Source: Pyrenophora tritici-repentis
Taxonomy: Eukaryota; Ascomycota; Dothideomycetes; Pleosporales; Pleosporaceae
Direction of reading: 5' to 3'
NCBI RefSeq assembly: GCF_003171515.1
Contig: NC_089393.1
Location: 620,001 to 684,000, forward strand
Length of the DNA stretch: 64,000 nt
The notes beneath the pieces were generated by a model. It did no database searches. It was not told where the DNA came from and worked only from the letters and a program-made list of their open reading frames with translations. The first letter of the stretch is position 1. Each line of letters starts with the position of its first letter. Below are positions 42,507 to 54,180 of this stretch, piece after piece. A program made the translations under genes and the position numbers.

Positions 42507-44624
42507 ATGTCTGCGCCCGCTACATCTGACCCCGTACAGCAAAGTGGTAGGTGAGCTTGCAGGTTTCGGAGGTGCCTGGTGAACTCCGCATCCTGGTCGC
42601 GCGGATGGTGCTGATGTGTCCCCGAATTGCACGCTGACACCAAGTCGCAGGCACGCTGTCCAAGTCGCAGAAGAAGAAGAACAAGAAAAAGGCGAGCGCG
42701 CACGGAAATGGGAATAAAGCAGAAGAGGCAGGAAAGCCGAATGGGAACGGGCATTACGCGAAGACGGATGCAGACGACCATGAGGACGAATCCGAGGATG
42801 AGGACGAGCAGGCCGTATGCAATTTCCCTCGTCATTCTTACACATGCACATGCACATGCATACTAATACCACGGCATGCAGAAGTACGCCGCTCACTCCA
42901 TGGATCCTGACGCCGACGATGTAGACGATGTAGACGACGAACAGCCGCCTGTGTCTCCAACAATTGCGCAGTCAAATGGTACGCCACGTCATAGTATCTC
43001 TTCTGCGATTGCGCTCGGACTGGCCCGCTCACGGTCACAACAAGGAGGCCTCTCGCAGTCACCGCCGCCGCCTTCAGACACCAGCGCACGCCTAGATGCC
43101 GTCGCAAAGGAGCGAGATGCACTGCGACAGGAAGTTACGGAGCTGCGTAAGAGCCTAGAGAGTTTACAAAGTAAACAGGATGCAGAAACATCAGACGAGT
43201 CACAGTCAAAGCACGAGGAAGAGATACGGAGTCTTAGGGAGGAATTGGATGAGGCTAACGAGGGCAAGGAGCACTTTGAGACACAGTACAAGAACCTGCT
43301 GAGCAGAGTGAACACCATCAAGACCAGTCTGGGTGACAGGCTCAAGGCCGATGCTGTGAGTTCTCCTATTCTCACCGCAAGTATCGCTGCATGCTGACAG
43401 GTTGTAGGCCCGGATTGAGGAGTTCCAAACGCAGATCGCCGAACTTGAAGACCAGACGCGGGAGCTGCAGGAGAACAACAACAGCCTCACCGAAGAGCTT
43501 GCCAAACTACGACAAGAAAATGAAGCACAGTCGGCCGAGATCGAGACGCTGCGGAGCAGGTCGACTCTGTCGCAGCAGAACTGGATCAAGGAGCGCGACG
43601 AGCTGATATCACGAGAAGCATATGCAAGAGAAGAGTTTGAAAATGCGAAACAGGCCATGCAGGACTGGGAGGTCCTGGCCATGAACGAGCGGTCGTTGCG
43701 CGAGAATCTTACTGAGAAGGATGCGGAACTTAGGGAGCAGCTAGAGTCGATGAGGGACGAATACGAGAAGGCTGCGCGCGACCGAGACACCAATAGCCAG
43801 GCTGTAGAAGGTCTACAAAAGGCACTACAAGAAGTGCAAAACCGTAAGTTGCATGTACTTCTAACCAAGGCTACTACTGACTGACCCCCTATAGTGCGCA
43901 AAGCCGAGCTCAAAAAGTCGGTCGAAACGTACGAATCACAAATCAACGAGCTGCGAAAGCAAGTCCAAGCGGCTGACTCGGCTGCGAATGCCGCCAAGGC
44001 AACGCTCGAGTCGACACAGAAGGAGCTTGAACGAGCACTCCCGTTCGAGAAGGAGGTCAAGGAGAAGAATCTCTTGATTGGGAAGCTTCGACATGAGGCA
44101 GTCACGCTAAACGAGCATCTCACCAAGGCGTTGCGCATTCTGAAGAAGGGGCGGCCAGAAGACAATGTCGACCGGCAGATTATTACCAACTATTTCTTGC
44201 ATTTCTTGAGCATTGATAGAAGCGATCCGAAGAAGTTTGAGGCACTGCAGTTGATCTCCGCGTTGCTGGGATGGACAGACGGTAGGAATGCAGCATCCTT
44301 TATTCTACATACTATACTAACGACAACACAGAGCAAAAAGAACAAGCAGGTCTGGCGCGTCCTGGTACCTCATCCAGCTCGACAGGACTTCGCCTTCCAT
44401 TGACACCCTTCCGACGGACACCGTCTTCATCACAGCTGAACTCTGCCGCAGCAGACCCCATGCTTATGGCTAGCAGCTCGAGCAACAAGGAGTCGCTAGC
44501 AGAGTTGTGGCAAGACTTTCTCGAGCGGGAGGCTGCAGAGGGCAGGGGCAACGGATCGAGAAGAGAAAGTATGGCGAGTCAGGCACGCACTGATGGCGGA
44601 CTGGGCATCAACGAAAAGAAGTAA
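42507..44624 (+). CDS. RUD3: Golgin with GRAB domain (Rud3-like)
   Basis: Six exons: 42507-42546, 42651-42814, 42882-43355, 43408-43843, 43895-44281 and 44332-44624. All introns are GT-AG (50-104 nt). The product is 597 aa. The N-terminus has a Lys-rich stretch (KSQKKKNKKK) and an acidic stretch. Residues about 145-440 are long coiled coil (RDALRQEVTELRKSLESL and similar). Near 465-505 lies the GRIP-related ARF-binding domain (NYFLHFLSID, KFEALQLISALLGW). The tail is Ser-rich. Rud3 tethers vesicles at the cis-Golgi and is recruited by ARF GTPases. The gene is compact, ordinary in composition, and starts the housekeeping block. Confidence 0.9.
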
Positions 44625-44924
44625 TGGCCGGATTAGAGTGAGTATAGACACCAGCTGTCTTGTCCCAGTGTTTGATTCGGGACTTGAGCTTAATAGAGCT
44701 AGGTGCTCGAGGCACCGGGATTGCTTGATCGACTTCCTTTGGTGCCACATGTTGTTACATTCCCAATGTACATATATTCCAACGCCTGAGCTATGCTCGT
44801 GTATGCATCTGAGGTCCACTTTGACATCTAATGTGTCACCTCGCCTGGTCTCCTGTCGTCTGCGGGACCGCTTTCCAGTTAGGTCGCGGCTTAACCCTCC
44901 ACCTGTACGCTTTATAGCCGCAAT

Positions 44925-45503
44925 TCAACCCTTCCAACCGGTGTGCTTCAAGACCTGATCTTCCTTTTGCTTGCGTGGGTCTGGCAGCATGGTTCGCGCT
45001 CTTATCGCCTCGAAGCGTCTATCCCTCTTCAACTGCTTGGCTTGCTTAGGGGTCGGCCGGCGAATGGACCAGTTGAGCTGGCCGAAGATGGTGGTTTTGA
45101 TGGCTGCACACACGTCAGCCAAACTTCCTGGACGTCCAATCGCATTTCACATACCATCCACACAGTACGGGCATAGAATGTGCATCCGCTTCACCCTCCC
45201 GCAGCCCGAACATGTATTTAATGCTGTAATATCCTTCAGTCCTTTGCCCGCCATGAACCGTTGTCGCTTCTTGCGGTATGACGTCTTCTTCTTCGGCACT
45301 GCATTGAGTATGCCGTCCCATATGTCGGCTATTGACGGTAATGACGGCAGCGATAAGGAGGGTAATGCGAGTGCGCCAAAGGGTGTGTTGAATGACTGTG
45401 AAAGGCGCTGGAGGAAAGGCGAGCTCAGGACGGGACGCATGGGGCCATTGAGTCCCGGGAACAGTGACTGCCACAGCGGGGGAAGTGGGCGGGCGAGTGC
45501 CAT
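44925..45503 (-). CDS. MRPL32: Mitochondrial large-subunit ribosomal protein bL32m
   Basis: Two exons: 45503-45155 and 45103-44925, with a 51-nt GT-AG intron, giving 175 aa. The L32 core is plain: AVPKKKTSYRKKRQRFM near residues 67-83, then the zinc-ribbon half-sites CSGCG and CPYC. The intron lies just after the second CxxC, and the C-terminal part reads IFGQLNWSIRRPTPKQ. The first about 65 residues are a presequence that is cut to produce the mature ribosomal protein (known for yeast Mrpl32, processed by the m-AAA protease). It shares an upstream region of about 340 bases with the septin gene. Confidence 0.93.
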
Positions 45504-45846
45504 TTTGATTCTACTCGCAGCGGTCGGCGGGGATTGCGATGGGCGTAGATATGTCGGCTTGGTGTTGCAAATTGTCGACCCCAGTCAGTCGGTCCACACA
45601 CAGTCCATGCTTGACTAGGCCGCGCTCGCGCCTTACCGCCATATCACTAGCGCGCTTTCGCTTCCCAATGACCCCTTTCCCGCGCCTGCATCTCCACGAC
45701 AAAGTCGCCAGCGCAGCGACCCTGACTATTTACCCTCAGGCGACGACATCTCCTCCGTTCTCCGTCCTCCCTCCTACATTCACCACCACCCCCACCGCAT
45801 TCCCTTCCCACTCGCACACGTGCCATCGAGGCCTGCACCGCACACA
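45504..45846. promoter_or_regulatory. Bidirectional promoter, bL32m and septin genes
   Basis: 343 bases between two divergent starts. The right half is very C-rich with CACC repeats, typical of strongly expressed fungal gene leaders. No further gene was seen. Confidence 0.5.
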
Positions 45847-47023
45847 ATGGCTGCCGCGTACCAGAACCAGTCGCAGCCCATCTTTCCGGACAGCTATGTC
45901 GGTTTCGACAGCATCACCAAGCAGATTGAGCGCAAGTCGGTGAAGCGGGGCTTCCAGTTCAATGTCATCTGCGTCGGTAAGTCCATCACGTATTTCCATC
46001 TGGAGTCCTCGTGTTAACACGCTTACTAGGTCAGACCGGTCTCGGCAAGTCGACGCTTATCAACACGCTCTTTGCCTCGCACCTCATGGATAGCAAGGGT
46101 CGCTTCCAGCCCGACGAGGAGGTCCGCAGCACCACCAACATCCACCCCGTCTCACACATCATCGAGGAAAACGGCGTGCGTCTGCGTCTCAACATTGTTG
46201 ACACGCCCGGATACGGTGACCTGATCAACAACGAGCGCTGCTGGGACCCAATTGTCAAGTACATCAAGGACCAGCACAGTGCCTACCTCCGCAAGGAGCT
46301 CACCGCCCAGCGTGAGAGGTACCTCCAGGACACGCGCATCCACTGCTGCCTCTTCTTCATCCAGCCCTCTGGCCACGCCCTCAAGCCCATTGACATTGTC
46401 GTGCTCAAGAAGCTGAGCGAGTTTGTCAACGTCGTGCCCGTCATTGCCAAGAGTGATAGCTTGACCATGGAAGAGCGTGCCGAGTTCAAGCACCGAATAA
46501 AGGAGGAGTTCCAGTTCCACAACCTACGCATGTATCCGTACGACAACGAGGAGGACGACAACGAGGAAGTTCAGGCTAAGCAGGCCATCAAGGTGAGCAA
46601 AGATACCATGGCGCTGTAATTTACAAATGCTGATTTCTGCTAGGAACTCCTTCCCTTTGCCGTTGTCGGCTCTGAGAGGACCGTCGTTGTCAACGGCAAG
46701 AACGTCCGTGGTCGCCAGAACAAGTGGGGTATCATCAATGGTGAGCCAGATGAACCGCATCTGCCTGGAGCAGCTACTAACGCGTCACAGTCGAGGATGA
46801 GAACCACTGCGAATTCGTCTACCTCCGCAACTTCCTCACCCGTACCCACCTGCAAGACCTGATCGAGACCACCGCGCAAATCCACTACGAGTCCTTCCGT
46901 GCCAAGCAGCTGCTTGCCCTCAAAGAGAGCTCCCACCAGGGTCACTCCTCGCGCCCCATTTCCCCCTCGGCCGATCGCGAGCTCAGCAGGAACAGCCAGC
47001 GCATGACCATGAACGGGTACTAG
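45847..47023 (+). CDS. CDC10: Septin, Cdc10/AspD type
   Basis: Four exons: 45847-45976, 46030-46592, 46644-46740 and 46791-47023, with introns of 53, 51 and 50 nt, giving 340 aa. The GTPase motifs are G1 GQTGLGKST, G3 DTPGYGD and G4 AKSD. The short N-terminus (SYVGFDSITKQIE), the septin-unique element, the ending HLQDLIETTAQIHYESFRAK, and the lack of a C-terminal coiled coil identify the Cdc10 subgroup. It assembles with the other septins into filaments at septa and growing tips. After the TAG at 47021 the frame stays open for 37 more codons with protein-like composition (see findings). Confidence 0.95.
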
Positions 47024-47601
47024 GAGTTTCCGAATCATAACCGCGTGGACAGCAACGGGGGCAAGTCGAGCGGACCTCCACCCCCGCGTATGGAAACACG
47101 CATGGAGAGGCCGGTACCCATGGTCGATGTCGTTTGAGCGCTGCGTGGCGGAGACTAGAGTGAAGAGGCAGATTGCCATGTTTTGATACCAGTGCATCAT
47201 CTAGCACGAAAACGGGAGAGCGAGTGATTTGCGGCACATTCAGATTTGACACCTTTCTCAATATCCTTTTAGTCATGATTGACCTTTTTTATACTTCTTT
47301 CAATCTCGTATGTCATAGCACGGTGTAGTGGTTTGGGCTGAGAGACCTGGATAGTGCACGGGTCCGTCTAGGATAGCGAAGTAATTCGAAGCCCCCTCTG
47401 GTTTCATTCTCCCGTCCTAGTGTCTTGTAGGCGTGGTTCTTGTTTTCTCTGTGATGTCCATTGCTCTTTCCTCGGGTCTTGAATTGTCAGACCACTCTCG
47501 ACATCGTATGATCCCCTGGATGACCCCCCTGTTGAGCTGGAAAGCACGACACCAGCTTTCCCCAATCATGCCTTTTCACTCGCCCATATGACTCACTCAT
47601 C
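47024..47601. other. Convergent 3' flanks of septin and LTO1
   Basis: The first 114 bases form the in-frame extension of the septin described in the findings. The rest looks like 3' UTR sequence of the two converging genes. Confidence 0.45.
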
Positions 47602-48279
47602 TCATCTTAGCAACCTCGACCCAGCAAAATCCTCCATACTGTCATCGCCCTTCTTCGCATTTCCCATCTTCCTCCCACTCCCACCATTCCCAGTCACTCT
47701 AACCGGACCCTTTTTCCCTCTAGCAGTAGTACCCGGAGAGCCATCTGCTGGAGAATCTAAAAATGATTGGTTGGTCTCGCTTTTTCCCACTATACGCTCA
47801 ATTACTTTTGCCTTGGCTCCGGCGCGTTTGAAGCGATCGTCGTAATCCGCTACTGCGTCTTCGGTGTTTGCAGTGGAGAAGGTTTCGGGGTCTGTGAGGG
47901 AGTGTAGGAGGGGGGTGTTCGTGTGGAGACGGGGGTTGGGTTGCAAAGGTGGTAGCTGACATGCCGCCTTTGGTATTCCATTGCTCCGGTCCTCGATATC
48001 ATTGTTTTGTTCCTGTTGGACTTCAAGGGTTTTGGAAGGCGACAAGAGACCGGGAGAAGTGGGATTGGGAAGTCGCGAAGCCCATATTACACTGCGGCCG
48101 TGGAGTACGCCTAGAGCAGCGAATTTCTCAAAGCCTTTTTCTAAACCGAAGATTCGGCCTTCGATGCGGCCGGCGTGGGCGCCGTCGGAGGCGCCGAGTG
48201 TGTAGGCGGTGGTGTAGAGAGTGTCTTCTAGGGTCAGGAGGGTGTCGAAGGGGTCGGTAGAGTCGATTTGGTCGGCCAT
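47602..48279 (-). CDS. LTO1: Lto1-like protein (Yae1/Lto1 family)
   Basis: A single exon of 225 aa. The N-terminal third carries the deca-GX3 repeat that defines the family: LGASDGAHAGRIEGRIFGLE followed by GFEKFAALG, each Gly about four residues apart on a helix. Lto1 pairs with Yae1 as an adaptor that brings the ABC protein Rli1 to the cytosolic iron-sulfur targeting complex. The remaining part is Ser/Pro/Gly-rich and ends in a basic stretch and GSRLLR. Yeast Lto1 ends in a Trp needed for targeting-complex recognition; this protein ends in Arg. The C-terminal part is longer than in yeast. Confidence 0.85.
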   Translation of the reverse strand: MADQIDSTDPFDTLLTLEDTLYTTAYTLGASDGAHAGRIEGRIFGLEKGFEKFAALGVLHGRSVIWASRLPNPTSPGLLSPSKTLEVQQEQNNDIEDRSNGIPKAACQLPPLQPNPRLHTNTPLLHSLTDPETFSTANTEDAVADYDDRFKRAGAKAKVIERIVGKSETNQSFLDSPADGSPGTTARGKKGPVRVTGNGGSGRKMGNAKKGDDSMEDFAGSRLLR

Positions 48280-48827
48280 TTTGGGGGAGGTTGGGGGAGG
48301 TTGGTTTAGAGTTTAGGGTTTAGACTTTTGGGTTTGGGGTTTATGCGGATGTTTGTTTAAGTTCTGTGTAGTCGCAATGGGACTTGTTTAGAGTCGATAC
48401 GCGACAAGGTTGAAAATGCTTCCTTCTAGTAGTATTCTCGATCCCTATTATTAATGAAAATTTCAACGTGACTTCTTATGGCGACCATACGAGTGCTAAC
48501 AAAACCCAGCCTTTAACAGGTATTACTTCAGTTTACATGACACCTCTGTTCGTTCTGTAGAGATGGAGGCTCAGCTCGTGTGGCGTCGCGTGGCTGGCGG
48601 GGTAGGTAAGTTTTGGCGGGGCAGCTCCATCACACATCCGGCGTGTGAGTGATCGCGCTTGACTCAGAAACTCCGAGAGAGGTGTATATGACCTATTGAC
48701 CGCTCTTGTTTCTCAAAATCCTCGTCAGTCTGAGCTCTAGTTGTTCAGATACACGTCAGTAAGCCCGAACCCCTCATACGTCATCCACAAGTCCTCATCT
48801 AATGCATCCTGCAGCACACGAGTGCCC
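48280..48827. promoter_or_regulatory. Divergent promoter region, LTO1 and methionyl-tRNA synthetase
   Basis: 548 bases between divergent starts. Near the LTO1 start there is a run of GGTTTAGAGTTTAGGGTTTAG-like units (48300-48350), a short T/G-rich imperfect repeat. The frame is open for 29 codons upstream of the synthetase Met without an ATG. Confidence 0.45.
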
Positions 48828-50954
48828 ATGACGGAAACAACAAAGAAAATCCTCCCCGTAGAGGGTGAGCGCAATGTACTCATTACCAGTGCGCTCCCAT
48901 ATGTCAATAACGTGCCTCATTTGGGCAACATCGTCGGCTCCGTTCTATCCGCCGACGTCTTCGCTCGATTCTCACGCGCGAGAGGTTACAACACTCTATA
49001 TGTCTGCGGAACAGACGAGTACGGAACTGCAACTGAGACCAAGGCGATAGAGGAGAAGGTCAGCCCCAAAGAGCTTTGCGACAAGTACTTCGCACTGCAT
49101 AGTGAGGTTTACAAGTGGTTCAACATCTCCTTTGACCACTTTGGGCGCACACCCACTCAGCAACAGACCGACATTGCGCAAGACATCTTCACAAAGCTCT
49201 ACAAGAACGGCTTTCTCGAGGAGCAAACCACCACACAGCCCTACTGCGAGACACATAAGAGTTTCTTGGCAGACCGTTTTGTCGAGGGTACATGTCCTTT
49301 ATGCAATTACGAAGATGCGCGCGGAGATCAATGCGACAAGTGCGGGCATCTTCTTGACCCTCTAGAGCTGAAGAACCCACGGTGCAAGCTCGACGGCGCA
49401 ACACCAGTTCCACGTGAGACCAAGCATGTCTATCTGTGCCTGGACAAACTACAGCCGCTAGAAGAGGAGTGGTTCAAGAAGTCCAGTAAGGAAGGCAATT
49501 GGAGCTCCAATGGTGTCCAGATCACTTCTTCATGGCTCAAGGAGGGTCTGCGACCACGTGGTATCACTCGAGATCTTAAGTGGGGTACCGCAGTGCCGCT
49601 CGAGGTAGGGACGCCGTGTGGGTAGATATGGGTTTTAGCTGACCAAAATAGGGCTATGAAGACAAGGTCATGTACGTGTGGTTCGATGCCTGTATAGGTT
49701 ACGTCTCCATCACTGCAACATACACAGAAGATTGGAAACAATGGTGGCATAACCCTGAACACGTCAAGTTATACCAGTTCATGGGCAAGGACAACGTACC
49801 ATTCCACACTGTCGTCTTCCCCTGTTCGCAAATCGGCACCAAGGACAAGTGGACCATGCTTAACACTATCTCCACAACAGAGTACCTGAACTACGAAAAG
49901 GGTAAATTTTCCAAATCGAGAAACATTGGTGTTTTTGGCAATAACGCCAAGGAGACTGGAATCCCATCGGATGTATGGCGCTACTACCTTCTTTCGCATC
50001 GTCCAGAGACCGGAGACACCGAGTTCGAATGGGATGGGTTCATTGCCGCAAACAACAACGAGCTTCTCAAGAACCTAGGCAACTTCATCAACCGCGTCAT
50101 CAAATTTGTAAACAACGCCAAAATCTACGATTCGGTCGTGCCCGATTACACCAAGTTTGACGACCCCTACTTCACAGAGCACAGGAAAAAGGTCAATGAC
50201 CTGTTGAAGACGTACATCGCCGAACTCGAGGACGTCAAGATTCGTGCAGCGCTCGCAACAGCGTTACACGTGTCCAGTCTGGGTAACTTGCTTCTGCAGG
50301 ATAACAAATTGGACAACAAGCTCGCTACTGAACAGCCAGATCGGTGTGCTGCCGTCGTTGGGCTCGCACTGAGTCAAATCCATCTCCTCGCTAGTTTGAT
50401 TCAGCCTTTCATGTGAGTATTACCTTCGCCGAGCTGCCCATTGGGCCGGGAGACCCCCCGAAAGGCTTACACGGTCCAAATTATGGCGCGTAGCATGGAT
50501 GGTGGCACAATTGCTGGTGCAACGGCATACCAGGTGTCATATACGACGCTACAGAACACATGGCTAATCGTGCAACAGGCCTGATACGACTGCCGCCATC
50601 CTCTCCCAACTCAATGCCGAGTTTCTTATTATCCCCGATTCCTGGGAAGCACGTTCGCTACCCGTCGGGCACAAGATTGGTACTGCCGGCTACCTCTTCA
50701 GTCAGATCAAACCCGAGAAAGAACAGGAGTGGCGAGAGCAGTTTGGTGGTGAGGAGGCTCGCAAAGCCAAGGAAGAGAAAGCAAGGAAGGCAGCAGCTAA
50801 GAAGGCAGACAAGGAGCGCAAAAAGGCAAAGAAGGCAGCCGGACCTGAGAAGGGTGTTGAAGCTGCCGAGAAGGGACAAGATGGACCTGCACCAAAGACT
50901 GCCGAAGAAGAGGTGTCGCGAGGCGTGGAGCAGGTCAGCTTGCAGACTTCCTAG
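48828..50954 (+). CDS. MES1: Cytosolic methionyl-tRNA synthetase
   Basis: Three exons: 48828-49604, 49652-50412 and 50579-50954, with introns of 47 and 166 nt, giving 637 aa. Class I signatures are PHLGN (the HIGH motif, about residues 28-32) and GKFSKS (the KMSKS motif). The connective-peptide zinc knuckle reads CPLC, nine residues, then CDKC. Helices of the anticodon-binding domain follow ([19 protein letters not shown]). The C-terminal about 110 residues are a Lys/Ala/Glu-rich charged tail without an EMAP-like domain. The enzyme charges initiator and elongator tRNA-Met. The start [10 protein letters not shown] at 48828 is the first ATG in frame and there is no mitochondrial presequence. 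Confidence 0.95.
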
Positions 50955-52028
50955 TATAAGTGTCGAGTCATGCGGTCTGGAGGGTTCTGGCGTTGGCGAT
51001 AGAAGTAAGCTTTCCAGGGCATAGTAAAGAGGCGTTTTTTTTTCAACAAGGTGGGGGTTGGCTGTAAGCGTGGGCCGTCAGTTTCTCAGCTCGATGGATA
51101 GTCAAGTATAGTAGTTTCTAAAAGTGTGCAGGGGTTGTGACACATGAGCACGCGCACAGCAGATGCTTGTGTCAAATTCGAGGAACCATTACACGCATTT
51201 TTCCGGTCAACTATCCTTTTGCGGTCATTTCCGTGTGCTCGGCGTCGCTGAGTTTCGCTCAAGTATCACATGGACCCTGGATCATGTACTGTAGTTGATA
51301 ACATCGCCGGCTTCACATTCACTAAGGGACATTCAGCCAGTCATCGAGAGGTAATTATAAGCCGCGCCCATTCGTTCAACCGTCTAACAAATGAAGGCAG
51401 AGATCACATGCATTTCCTTATAGTGGATTTTACGCGCCTTACAACCTGCAAGGCTATACGGTCTACAAGCATGGATAGCTGGTCCCACCATTACATGCCA
51501 CCTCAGACCAGAGTCCCTGTGTATATCGTCCTCGAGATAATCGGTGTGCCTCCTAGATTGCAATCGAATCGCGTGATGGTGGTGTTGTTCTTGTCCATTG
51601 CTGCCTGTAACGCCGATTGTACACGCTGCGCCGTCGCCACTTCCCTACGCGCAATTGACGCAATTGCAAGCGGAAAGTGCAATCTTGCTCGTCCAAAAAT
51701 GACCATCTACCCCTCTTTTCTTATCGGGCTCTCCGCGTTCTTATTTGCGGGGATCGCCAACAAATAGCGGCTGTTGTCGCTTCTGCTCTTCCCCTTCACG
51801 CTCACTTCTGCACCTGACACACTGCGCACTAGCTTTCGCACGTGTGAATTCGTCTATTGGTCAGCGCAGCTAGCTGCCCTGCGACCCGCCTTCTATATAA
51901 ACAAAGCTAGTTCCTTCTTCCTCTGCTTCCTTTGTACTCTCTTTCCGCCCCGCAACCGCGCCGCTTCGAGCTCACGACAACTGCAAGTTCGCTCCTGCTG
52001 CGCTTCAGCAAAAAGCTCAAAATTCAAC
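50955..52028. promoter_or_regulatory. 1.07 kb promoter region of the siderophore transporter
   Basis: Three GATAA cores are seen: TTGATAAC at 51295, AGATAA at 51535, and TTATCG (GATAA on the other strand) at 51721. They lie about 735, 490 and 305 bases before the start. Siderophore transporter genes are known to be repressed by SreA-type GATA factors when iron is sufficient, so these are candidate sites. The full ATCWGATAA consensus was not found. A 165-codon frame at 51270-51767 has no domain and I do not call it. Confidence 0.4.
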
Positions 52029-54180
52029 ATGGCGAGCGGATATGTCCCCCAAATGGAGAAAATGGCCGGTATGAGCATTAGCGAGCAGCGCGTGTTCACT
52101 AGCGACCATGTTGACGGCGATGCGCATGCCAAAAGCTCCTCGACAGACAAGTGTCCTAGCGACATCACGATGAACACTTTGGTCGATTCACAAGCTTCGA
52201 TCACTGCAGTCCCTCCGGTTTCTCGGGACATTGATCCCGAACAGCCCAAGGGTCCGGCGGAGATGGAGGCTGTCACCGTTGTTTGGACACAGGGGTGGCT
52301 GGTGGGCGCTTATGCTGCGTAAGTTGAACTCTTGAGCGTGTTACTTTGTTTTAAAGCATCGGCGGAGCTGGAACTACAGGTGCAATGCGGGCTGGAGGAT
52401 GCAGTCAGGTTCGGTTTATGGCAATAGGGTTTCATGGATTCTTGAGAAGACCACGCGCTAACACACACCTCCAAGCATCATGCTTATCTCGTTCATCAAC
52501 TCGCTTCAGCAGCAGGCCAACTACTCCTGGCGACCCTATGTTACCTCGGCGTTCCAGCAGCACGGCTTGACTGCTATGACTGACATTGTAGCCAACATTG
52601 TTGGTGGTGTCTCCAAGCTGCCGTTGGCCAAGTTCATCGATCTCGTGGGTCGACCTCAGGGATTCTTGCTGTGCTTAGCATGCATCGTCATTTGTAAGTA
52701 TCCCAACGTATTCCTCCCGTATCTCCATCCTTGCGCTGACCAAAATTCCTTCTAGCCCTTCTACTCATGGCGTTGTGTCAAAACGTGCAGACATTTTGCG
52801 CTGCACAGGTCATCTACTGGAGCGGCATGAACGGGGTTGACTACGTCTTCAACATTTTCATTGCCGACACTTCTCTCATGCAGAATCGCCTCATTTGGAT
52901 GGCTTTCACAGGGTTCCCCTACATTATCAACACCTTTGCTGGACCCGCCGTTGGGCAAGCCTATCTCGATCGCCTCAACTGGCGCTGGGGCTATATCACA
53001 TTTGTCATCCTCACGCCACTCTTTTCACTCGCATTCTGGCTCGTCTTCTTCTTGATGGGTAGGCGTGCAAAGAAGATGGGTGTCATCAAGCGTGAGAAGA
53101 TTGGCAGGACCGTGCTGCAGAGCATCCGTTTCTGGTGCATCGAGTTTGACGGTAAGTTCCCATTCCTCTTTACTAATTGCAGTCACTAACAAGTCACAGT
53201 GATCGGCATTCTGCTCATCTGCTCCGGCTTCTCGCTCGTCCTTCTCTGTTGGCCCCTCGTTAAATACCAGGCAAATGGTTTCGCATCTGCACTGTTCCTT
53301 TGTATGCTCATCGTCGGCCTTTTCTTCATAGGACTCTTTGTGGTCTGGGAGCGCTTCTTTGCTCCAAAGACTTTCTTCCCGTTCCACTTGATGAAGAACC
53401 GCTCTGTTGTCGCGGCGTGCTTACTGGGTGGGAATTCGTGGATCGCTTTCTAGTGAGTATTTCATACGCACCTAAGGATTCGAGCTGACCCGTACATCTA
53501 GCTCGTACAAGATGATGTATTCATCTTACCTCCAGGTCGTCTTCCAGCTTTCCGTCTCAAAGGCAGGTTACATTACCAACATCTTCAACATCGTCTCCTG
53601 CACTTGGGCCATTCTCATCAGTTTCGTCATGAAGTACACCGATACGTTCAAGTGGGGAGGTATGATCGCTGTTCCTGTCCAGATTCTCATGACCGGTCTA
53701 TTGGTATATCTCCGTGCGCCAGGCACCAGTATCGCACTACTGGTCATGGTTGAGGTTTTCAATGCCATGGCAAGTGCGATGCTCCTAAACGTCGAGCAGA
53801 TCGCCATCATGCTTGCTGTGCCCCACGAAGAGGTTGCTGTCGGTTTTGCACTCCTAAACGTCATTACTGCGGTTGGTGGTGCCGTCGGTCAATCCATCGG
53901 CGCCACTGTCTGGTCCCAGGTTGTGCGCAGCAAGATTGAGCAGTACCTCCCCGATACTTCCAAAGGCCGCGCCAAGGAGATCTATAGCGACATCACGATC
54001 CAGCTGGCATTGCCATGGGGTTCTCCGGAGCGAGAGGCGGTAGTGATGGCGTTCGCTGATGCGCAGAAGGTTATGCTGATCATCGGCACCTGTGCGCTCG
54101 TGCCCTGCTTGATCTGGGTAGCTATGCTCAAGGACTCTCGCATGAGCCTGGGCAACACAAGGAAGGGTCTGCAAGCTTGA
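52029..54180 (+). CDS. MFS siderophore-iron transporter (MirB/ARN family)
   Basis: Five exons: 52029-52318, 52476-52693, 52756-53151, 53200-53452 and 53502-54180, with introns of 157, 62, 48 and 49 nt, giving 611 aa. A soluble N-terminus of about 85 residues precedes 12-14 membrane helices. Typical family features are FINSLQQQANYSWRPYVTSA in the first external loop, GRPQG in the loop between helices 2 and 3, VIYWSGMNGVDYVFNIFIAD, a long loop before the SWIAFYSYKMMYSSYLQVVF segment, and a C-terminal extracellular stretch YLPDTSKGRAKEIY. It imports ferric siderophores by proton symport at the plasma membrane. The exact siderophore cannot be told from sequence. Confidence 0.94.

Noticed and set aside
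42407..42896. Minus-strand frames of 134-142 codons opposite the golgin gene
   Set aside because: They mirror the Lys/Glu- and Asp-rich exons of the plus-strand golgin, whose spliced model is convincing.
43206..44189. Minus-strand frame of 327 codons rich in Ser, Arg and Phe
   Set aside because: It is the antisense shadow of the coiled-coil exons of the Rud3-like gene; antisense of Glu/Lys/Leu codons gives Ser/Phe-rich frames.
51270..51767. 165-codon open frame upstream of the siderophore transporter
   Set aside because: No domain, erratic composition, and it ends in the transporter promoter with GATA motifs; more likely a chance frame.
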